Of a DNA stretch of 64,000 bases, positions 60,701-64,000 are shown in pieces. Source of the DNA: Verrucomicrobiaceae bacterium UBA2429 (GTDB lineage: Bacteria; Verrucomicrobiota; Verrucomicrobiia; Verrucomicrobiales; Verrucomicrobiaceae); the NCBI GenBank assembly GCA_002343505.1, contig DDQZ01000066.1:1-64000 (forward strand), in the 5' to 3' direction. The notes beneath the pieces were generated by a model, which had not been told where the DNA came from, made no database searches, and saw nothing but the letters and a program-made list of their open reading frames with translations. The translations under genes and the position numbers were made by a program. Positions within the stretch are counted from its first letter, which is position 1. Each line of letters starts with the position of its first letter.

Positions 60701-61514
60701 CTCCCACCCCCTGAGGCTGCCGCACTGTGCGGATGGCGATGTCCGTCCTGTCACCTCCCGGCGCACCTGACTGCAAGGAGGAGAACACAAGTTGCGTCCC
60801 GTCCGGACTCCAGGCGGGAAAATCCTCGCCGGAATAGAGATTCGAAGTCAGCGGCACGGGTTCATGGGTCCCCGGCGCCTCGGGCGTGAGCGCTCCAGAG
60901 CCATCCTGGACGGCCAGCGCCCAAAGCGCCGTGCCATTCGAGTAGGCGAGGAATTTCCCGTCAGGACTCCAGGCGGGGTTTTGCGCCTGTGCGTTCAGGC
61001 TGGTCACCTGCACGGCCAGGTTGTCACCGCTTTCGGGCGTGACATCCCCACTGCCATCCACCGCCTCAAGCGCATAAATCTGGGGGTCAAAGGCATCCGC
61101 GAACGCGATGCGCCGACCATCGGGTGACCAGCAGACACGGCTTTGCGCGCTGACATTCTCGCGCACCATCACCGCCGGATTGTCCTGCGGATCATGCGGC
61201 TCCGCCTTCATCACCCAAAGTTTCGGTCCGCCCCCACCCTGCTCCGCCACAAAGGCCACGCGGGTTCCATCCGCGTTTAGAGCGGCATGGCCGTAATTCT
61301 CAAACTCCGAACCGGCGATCACCTCACTGTTTCCTCCATCGGCATCCATGAGCACCATCTCCACGCCGCGCCCGTCGAGGTCGTTCACAAAAGCATCCGT
61401 GAACTGCTGATAAACGATCCTGCCCGTGCCAGGGTCAGCCGCCAGTCCGCCGCTCCCAAGAAACAAGGATGCGGCGAGGAAAGGAAGGAGAGGATGAGGA
61501 TTCATGCGGAACAC
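54702..61514 (-). CDS. Giant surface protein: TolB-like propellers, Calx-beta, DUF11 and octapeptide repeats
   Basis: The 2270-residue protein has a signal peptide and two TolB-like propeller regions (about 40-380 and 490-830; repeats such as RVCWSPDGRRIAFADAFDPQ). Next is a Calx-beta domain (FTVTGGTAEDGLDYTLTESP, near 900). Repeated DUF11-type domains follow (ITYTLTATNDASYQITGGQV, VTYKIEAWNYGNITAEDTVI), then a dockerin-like VDTNGNGKVDKGEFVDGNGN near 1560. The last 200 residues are octapeptide arrays: IVAAGGGN, IVAGGGGN and LIGQDGAG. It is probably secreted or surface-anchored. No sortase or PEP-CTERM tail is seen. It is divergent from the ECF sigma gene at 61592. Confidence 0.88.
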   Translation of the reverse strand: MFRMNPHPLLPFLAASLFLGSGGLAADPGTGRIVYQQFTDAFVNDLDGRGVEMVLMDADGGNSEVIAGSEFENYGHAALNADGTRVAFVAEQGGGGPKLWVMKAEPHDPQDNPAVMVRENVSAQSRVCWSPDGRRIAFADAFDPQIYALEAVDGSGDVTPESGDNLAVQVTSLNAQAQNPAWSPDGKFLAYSNGTALWALAVQDGSGALTPEAPGTHEPVPLTSNLYSGEDFPAWSPDGTQLVFSSLQSGAPGGDRTDIAIRTVRQPQGVGGAILPAAQDGSDDGRLSLFRDLSGGPNPDYVHEAPNFVGEPSWSPDGSRVTYGHRFAGLPELNTVISVKPELEDAVINPGVALTEITNFGTGTPGGRRAVFQPAAPTGGGVLTTPENFVVSPGEAGQPWSFTATLDSDASGLFLRIQSTLTPDIEGSWIDLPGGGQMTRDGIFWSLESAVIPAGTRYFRVIAAATGLQDSKTVEPQSYDVISTAGRILYTRGSVLDRELVLMEADGSGKTVLVSGGIFNVQQCALSADGEHAAFTTLAGKLFVMKAEPMDSETNEPVDILEAAAVGPMFGSGITWSPFGPHLAFAGTDSRVHVIEVLDDGGNINPFNGSSVPLVDVGGTLSGAPNPAWSPDGRHLALLGANSIELLEVSDVAGNITTGGATNMPVPLTLQSDFTSTKTHAAWSPDGQTIAFVERAISGDQAKISLLTAFDAFGTLTPEIAPTQENAGNPRQELHAMTGAPQVKTVSWSPDGALLALETENNGEHRVEIIRPAELDGSNPRILLTSQGTDGDAFQPSFQQPVSDRALPAIVAFQAPTYAGNEDGDPIIVRVMRTGSVSGELEVDFTVTGGTAEDGLDYTLTESPLVFADGQTEAQILVTPLPDSLDDEGDETIELELVSTSSGALGGITSTLVTLNDSDSNQLPFTPAAAEIVVVVNGKTLKKGGAKTGDRFAFTVRQDLGALLPGLDVKIQTSATPNDPASWTNVPNLIMKRATKTSMTWKGSVTASVLPHGTLHFRTRSYATGHRSNAGPVAGPFKITPAPMLVLTTWVVTDSHPNGLTVKPGEFITYHLRCDNIGAAPAKKVVLNSLIPAQTRLDSASHDNAASPGYFKRVTSSKGVITDVQWNVGDIQAGQHVSEFVTVQVNQEVEFARLVLNNRLTYKGTGVKEFFTPSLATQIESPLLLTLTRDKNIVQAGDLITYTLTATNDASYQITGGQVRNQIPDGTRLYSVRQGDGAGNYLGTELAHTLLEESPQGMTRPGYTLHNRTLLWNIGTLAGGSQRQLRYTVRVAYDLFEKIARNGESYNTEIRNLNFDFTGTPPSGGVIAAYNGAIPSDRITRNPVSAETPAQRPELGLVKKAVSDTVATVGGKEAAAVLADEWRRVTYKIEAWNYGNITAEDTVIYDVLPQGTDFDMDMSLTGSHAEDILTTDEPHGFTAGEKIIFTALTGGKGLAVNKIYFVSSVPSADTFTVSTSAGGPVLNFTTDVSVGDARRIAYDWPRFMSRFTLDGAPFAFPDGFTFFDEKGAVILPDGEAFVDTNGNGKVDKGEFVDGNGNGKYDGPDKVRSFEFRLGHLTQMTRPAVRTLSYRVKVRPTVKSGTQITAFGSSSVKRGEGLELVSPDFIYPLSGTPELLHTRVVSRMTWLMEPPHPLDAGYVTDDPLLRAVPHLIRFRNTSSDLYALDAKLRIPVPQGFEVTAPGGSLQKFDAKLDAKLDKSPGTFVLDIGEVAPGQQIERQITSRFLPPMPAGWTDKKGVLLQTQAFNHANVVSTRVSSEPPSSGFSLLSTAASEPRFEIKFDARAANVSALPVMKTHTDPRVFVGRIAPAAVQAGSEMDIFIFYGNHGGVRTDNGEIAMQIPWGTSLVAAEPICYNPEAGSPNQTQGFSRGWFTIKTEKGPKRRPQDGNAGVVFFKFGNMAPAEVGVVRVRLFVTQDFPMGFLTDQSLYIKFDGVAGKSPPPLSVQVLRNTSGATDWWQAAGNFFDKLGSDINAALRNIFGGGNGEFRYDRAIVTLGGADFVHLASGPIIIPLGSSRSAIIAEYDDIVGRMPSSAIMLHGETGVRNGYLAMAAGLTSAQQVFVPGSIQQDRTVHSILAELTLPSSIVAAGGGNIVAAGGGNIVAGGGGNIVAGGGGNVVANDGAGFLPGSINFSIPGVNPGIVAAGGGNIVAAGGGNIVAAGGGNIVAAGGGNIVAAGGGNLISVDGLKFDISKISALIAKIALVDPAKLLDAGNLKLIGQDGAGLIGQDGAGLIGQDGAGLIGQDGAGFNF
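54714..55210 (-). repeat. 24-bp tandem repeats encoding octapeptides
   Basis: Three arrays of 24-bp units encode the protein C-terminus. Reading the protein direction: two IVAAGGGN, two IVAGGGGN and one VVANDGAG; after a 20-residue spacer, five IVAAGGGN; after a helical spacer, four LIGQDGAG ending FNF. The shared pattern hydrophobic-hydrophobic-x-x-G/D-G-x-N/G suggests a beta-solenoid. Individual copies differ at several synonymous positions, so the units are old or under protein-level selection. Confidence 0.85.
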
Positions 61515-61591
61515 AGAGGGTTCAGGCTTGCTTTACCGGCGGCGGGCCGGTTGTTTCGAAATTCTGGAAATATTTTCCGTTTTAACATCAC

Positions 61592-62311
61592 ATGGCTTTA
61601 AAAGCGAACTTCCCCACCACAAGCTGGACGCTCATCCGCAAAGTGCGGGAGGGCGGCGAAAAGGACGCCGCAGCAGCCATGGAGGAGATTTGCCGGGGTT
61701 ACTGGTACCCCATTTATGCCTTCGCCCGCCGGGCCGGGCATTCCATCGAGGACGCCGAGGACCTCACCCAGGAGGTCTTCGCCAGCCTCGTCACCCATGA
61801 TTCCATCCGCGCCGCGCGGGAGGACAAAGGCCGCATGAGAACCTTCATGCTCGGCGCCGCCAAGAACGTCTTCCAAAAAAAGCTCCGGCGTGACCGCGCC
61901 GAAAAACGCGGCGCGGGCCAGGCGCCGCTGTCGCTTGATGAGCTGGACGCGGAGGGTCGCTACGCCCGCGAGCCGGCGGACATCCGCGACCCCGACTCCA
62001 TCTTCGACCGCGCCTGGGCCGAGGGCGTGCTTTCCGCGGCGGAGGAAAAGCTGCGCGCAGACTTCGCCAAGGCGGACAACCTCGACGGCTACGCGCAGCT
62101 CCGCGAGTTCCTGCCCCTGGGCGACCACGCCACCCCCTATGCGCAGGCCGCAAAGAAGCTGTGCCTCAGCGAGGCCACCCTGCGCCTGCAAATCCACCGC
62201 ATGAGAAAGCGCTACGGCAAGCTCATTGAGGAGGAGATCGCCCAGACCGTCAGCGACCCCGCCGCGCAAAAAGCCGAGCTGGCCCATCTGATGGCGGTGA
62301 TGGGGCGATGA
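61592..62311 (+). CDS. ECF-type sigma factor (planctomycete/verrucomicrobial type)
   Basis: The 239-residue protein has the family opening FPTTSWTLIRKVREGGEKDA, region 2 (YAFARRAGHSIEDAEDLTQE, VFASLVTHDSI) and region 4 (YAQAAKKLCLSEATLRLQIH, RMRKRYGKLIEEEI). This subgroup is longer than ordinary ECFs and is usually next to a Ser/Thr kinase gene. Here the next gene is convergent, and its C-terminal part is all that is visible. It is divergent from the giant surface protein with 77 nt between starts, so it may regulate it. Confidence 0.9.
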   Translation: MALKANFPTTSWTLIRKVREGGEKDAAAAMEEICRGYWYPIYAFARRAGHSIEDAEDLTQEVFASLVTHDSIRAAREDKGRMRTFMLGAAKNVFQKKLRRDRAEKRGAGQAPLSLDELDAEGRYAREPADIRDPDSIFDRAWAEGVLSAAEEKLRADFAKADNLDGYAQLREFLPLGDHATPYAQAAKKLCLSEATLRLQIHRMRKRYGKLIEEEIAQTVSDPAAQKAELAHLMAVMGR

Positions 62312-62360
62312 GGAAGGGATGCCTGTTGGAGATGGGTCTTCCAAGCCGTGTCGCAAGCCG

Positions 62361-62478
62361 GGTAGGGCGCGTTGTCCTCAACGCGCCGCTTGGGCAGAGT
62401 GCGGGTCCAAATTTACCGGCAGTGACTTTCGCACCCTCAGCGTCGCTCGCGGCGGATCGAGGACCAGCCGCCCTACCT
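62361..62478. repeat. Intergenic element bounded by GGTAGGGC/GCCCTACC
   Basis: GGTAGGGC near 62361 and GCCCTACC near 62471 form a terminal 8-bp inverted repeat. Inside is a perfect hairpin, GGCGCGTTG-TCCT-CAACGCGCC, at about 62366-62387. The right end overlaps the stop codon of the minus-strand gene. It lies between convergent genes. Coordinates may be off by one base. Confidence 0.65.
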
Positions 62479-64000
62479 GGGGGAATCCAGCGCCTGAATC
62501 TCCACTTTTTTGACCAGCACGCCTTGGGTGAGCACGACGGCGCAAAGACCTTGCTTGAGCAGGCTGTGACGGGTGGAGACGCGGTGGACGCCGTCGAGGA
62601 TGGCAGTCAGCTCCTCGCCGATGAAACGAAACTCCAGAGTGTGTTCCTCTCTTGAACGGACTTCTTCCGCGACCGGCTCGTTGATCAGCCGCTTCGTCGC
62701 GCTCCCGTCCGGCGGTGAGTGGGAGATATAGAGGTTTTTGCCGGTGTACTGGGCATTGTAGAGGTGCCGGCCGCCACTTTCCTTCGTCTCCCGGCAGTCG
62801 AGAAGCACGCCTTCTGAGCCACGCATCACAAAGGTCACCTTCACCGCGCCGTCGCGCGTGTCTTTGGGGAGGACATCAAAACCCGCGAGGACTTGATCGG
62901 TCGAGATTCCGCCGGCTTCGCGCTTCCACTGCCCGCCGGCAAAACCGCCCGCCGCCAGCTTCGGCCCGAGCCAGTCGGTCCAGTTTTCGGAAGACGGTTC
63001 CACCTCCCCGACCTCCACCCTTCTCACGTCCCCAAACTTGGTGAAAACCAGCGCGGTGGAGCTGCCAGGGATGTCCGGGTCCCGCGCCTCGCCGACGAAG
63101 CGGCCATCCAGCCAGGCGCGCACCGTGTCGCCTTGCACGGCGACGAGCAGTTCGTGCGGCTTCAAGGCATCGTAGGCGGCGGGATGCGGCACCGCAGCCC
63201 GGAGATCGGTGGAAGCCGTCGCCCCTTTCTCCGCCCGTTTGAATAGGGTCTGGGTGCGCTGCGCAAGCACGAAGGCTGATGAACGGCTGCCTTTGAACCA
63301 CAGGCTCACCTGCGCGTCGCCGACGTAGCGCAGCCACACGGCGCGATCTCCCGAACCTTCCTCCATCAATGAAATGTCCACTGTCTTGCCGCTGCCGACA
63401 TGCCGCACGCGGTCCTCTTCGACGACCAGTTCGGGAATGGCTCGCGCCCGCGCGCGCACCGCTTCCGTCACATCCCGCCATCGGGTGATTTTGGACAGCG
63501 CAGGTGCGGCTTCAGTCTCCTTGGCGACCCCCAGTGTCTCCAGTTTGAGAATGCGCACTCCGGGACTGGCCATCATGACGCAGGACCCGGCAGACAGCCG
63601 GCTGTCCTGTGCGGATGCGATGGTTTTCCCATCCTGAAGCAGGGCCAGGTTTCCTCCCTCGGCGCGGATTTCCAAATCCGCGACCGCTCCGGCATCAGGC
63701 CAAGGCCTGTCCTTCCACAGGTACTCCGGCGGCGGGTCGTTCTGGCCTGGAGGACCTTTGGCAAGATAAAGCAGGTGGCTGATCCGGCGGTCTGGATAAA
63801 TCTGAATTTGATAGGTACCGCGGACCTTTGCCTCCTCATCATAGTAAGTGGAGCGGAGTGAGATTTGCAGCGGCGGGTTGTTGCCAGGCAGCAGTTTTTC
63901 AGGCTCCGGCTGGAAACCGATCCGCAACGCTCCATCGGTCATCCGTCCGAGATACGCGGTGGGATTCTTGTCCGTGGTGCGAAGCACCCCGCCCTCGAAT
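62473..64000 (-). CDS. Partial gene, C-terminal part of a large protein with jelly-roll domains
   Basis: The frame is open to the window edge (codons FEGG precede the first possible GTG start at 63987), so the N-terminus is missing. The visible 508 or so residues contain two or more concanavalin-like/DUF1080-type beta-sandwich domains (DGALRIGFQPEPEKLLPGNN, HELLVAVQGDTVRAWLDGRF, HTLEFRFIGEELTAILDGVH). In this phylum such tails often belong to Ser/Thr kinases encoded next to ECF sigma factors of the kind at 61592. That identity is inferred from context only. Confidence 0.7.
   Translation of the reverse strand, partial: FEGGVLRTTDKNPTAYLGRMTDGALRIGFQPEPEKLLPGNNPPLQISLRSTYYDEEAKVRGTYQIQIYPDRRISHLLYLAKGPPGQNDPPPEYLWKDRPWPDAGAVADLEIRAEGGNLALLQDGKTIASAQDSRLSAGSCVMMASPGVRILKLETLGVAKETEAAPALSKITRWRDVTEAVRARARAIPELVVEEDRVRHVGSGKTVDISLMEEGSGDRAVWLRYVGDAQVSLWFKGSRSSAFVLAQRTQTLFKRAEKGATASTDLRAAVPHPAAYDALKPHELLVAVQGDTVRAWLDGRFVGEARDPDIPGSSTALVFTKFGDVRRVEVGEVEPSSENWTDWLGPKLAAGGFAGGQWKREAGGISTDQVLAGFDVLPKDTRDGAVKVTFVMRGSEGVLLDCRETKESGGRHLYNAQYTGKNLYISHSPPDGSATKRLINEPVAEEVRSREEHTLEFRFIGEELTAILDGVHRVSTRHSLLKQGLCAVVLTQGVLVKKVEIQALDSPR

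Overview
The window looks like part of a chromosome of a GC-rich Verrucomicrobiota bacterium (Verrucomicrobiaceae, Prosthecobacter-like). The reasons are three large cytochrome-type DUF1549/DUF1553 proteins, two DUF1501 proteins, TAT-type Gfo/Idh oxidoreductases, ECF sigma factors of the planctomycete/verrucomicrobial style, and many short palindromic intergenic repeats. The genus is an inference; there is no rRNA and no conventional tRNA.

Layout. 1-718 has no convincing gene, but holds an AT-rich 63-bp tandem repeat built from 21-bp blocks. 719-4543 (minus) is a TPR protein, mutY and a small membrane protein. 4725-8367 (plus) is a sodium:solute symporter, a phosphodiester-glycosidase-like protein and a beta-lactamase-fold serine hydrolase. 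8151-17038 is an RNA-repair island. 17055-24546 (minus) carries ftsY, a CreBCD-like two-component system with an extra envelope protein, and a C45 Ntn-hydrolase. 24605-26559 is an FAD oxidoreductase overlapping a folP homologue. 26642-44326 holds two DUF1549/DUF1501 modules, each with unrelated genes lodged inside, plus an alpha/beta hydrolase, an ECF sigma/anti-sigma pair and a Gfo/Idh oxidoreductase. 44417-47240 has a TerB-like protein, an HTTM pair and two small heat-shock proteins. 47577-54686 has a third DUF1549/DUF1553 protein, an epimerase-shikimate kinase fusion, an amidase and a YmdB-type phosphoesterase. 54702-64000 has a 2270-residue surface protein with octapeptide repeats, another ECF sigma factor, and the 3' part of a gene cut by the right edge.

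The most remarkable region is 8151-17038. RtcR, a sigma-54 activator, lies divergent from a minus-strand unit that starts at a near-consensus -24/-12 promoter. It reads Ro60 (Rsr), five tandem Y RNAs, a HEPN-like protein, RtcB ligase, a small CCGVDA protein and finally RtcA. Two opposite-strand genes sit between the small protein and RtcA. The Y RNAs have complementary ends and a conserved GRCGAAUG-type Ro-binding motif. Two of them contain a complete tRNA module in permuted order: T arm, 3' acceptor strand, loop, 5' acceptor strand, D arm. The other three are progressively simpler. An array of five graded tRNA mimics, next to a putative RNX3H RNase and the RNA ligase and cyclase, suggests a self-contained RNA damage-sensing and repair system.

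A second theme is short palindromic elements inserted in frame in genes, at the N-terminus of a DUF1501 protein, the N-terminus of a lipoprotein, and a loop of a DUF1553 protein.
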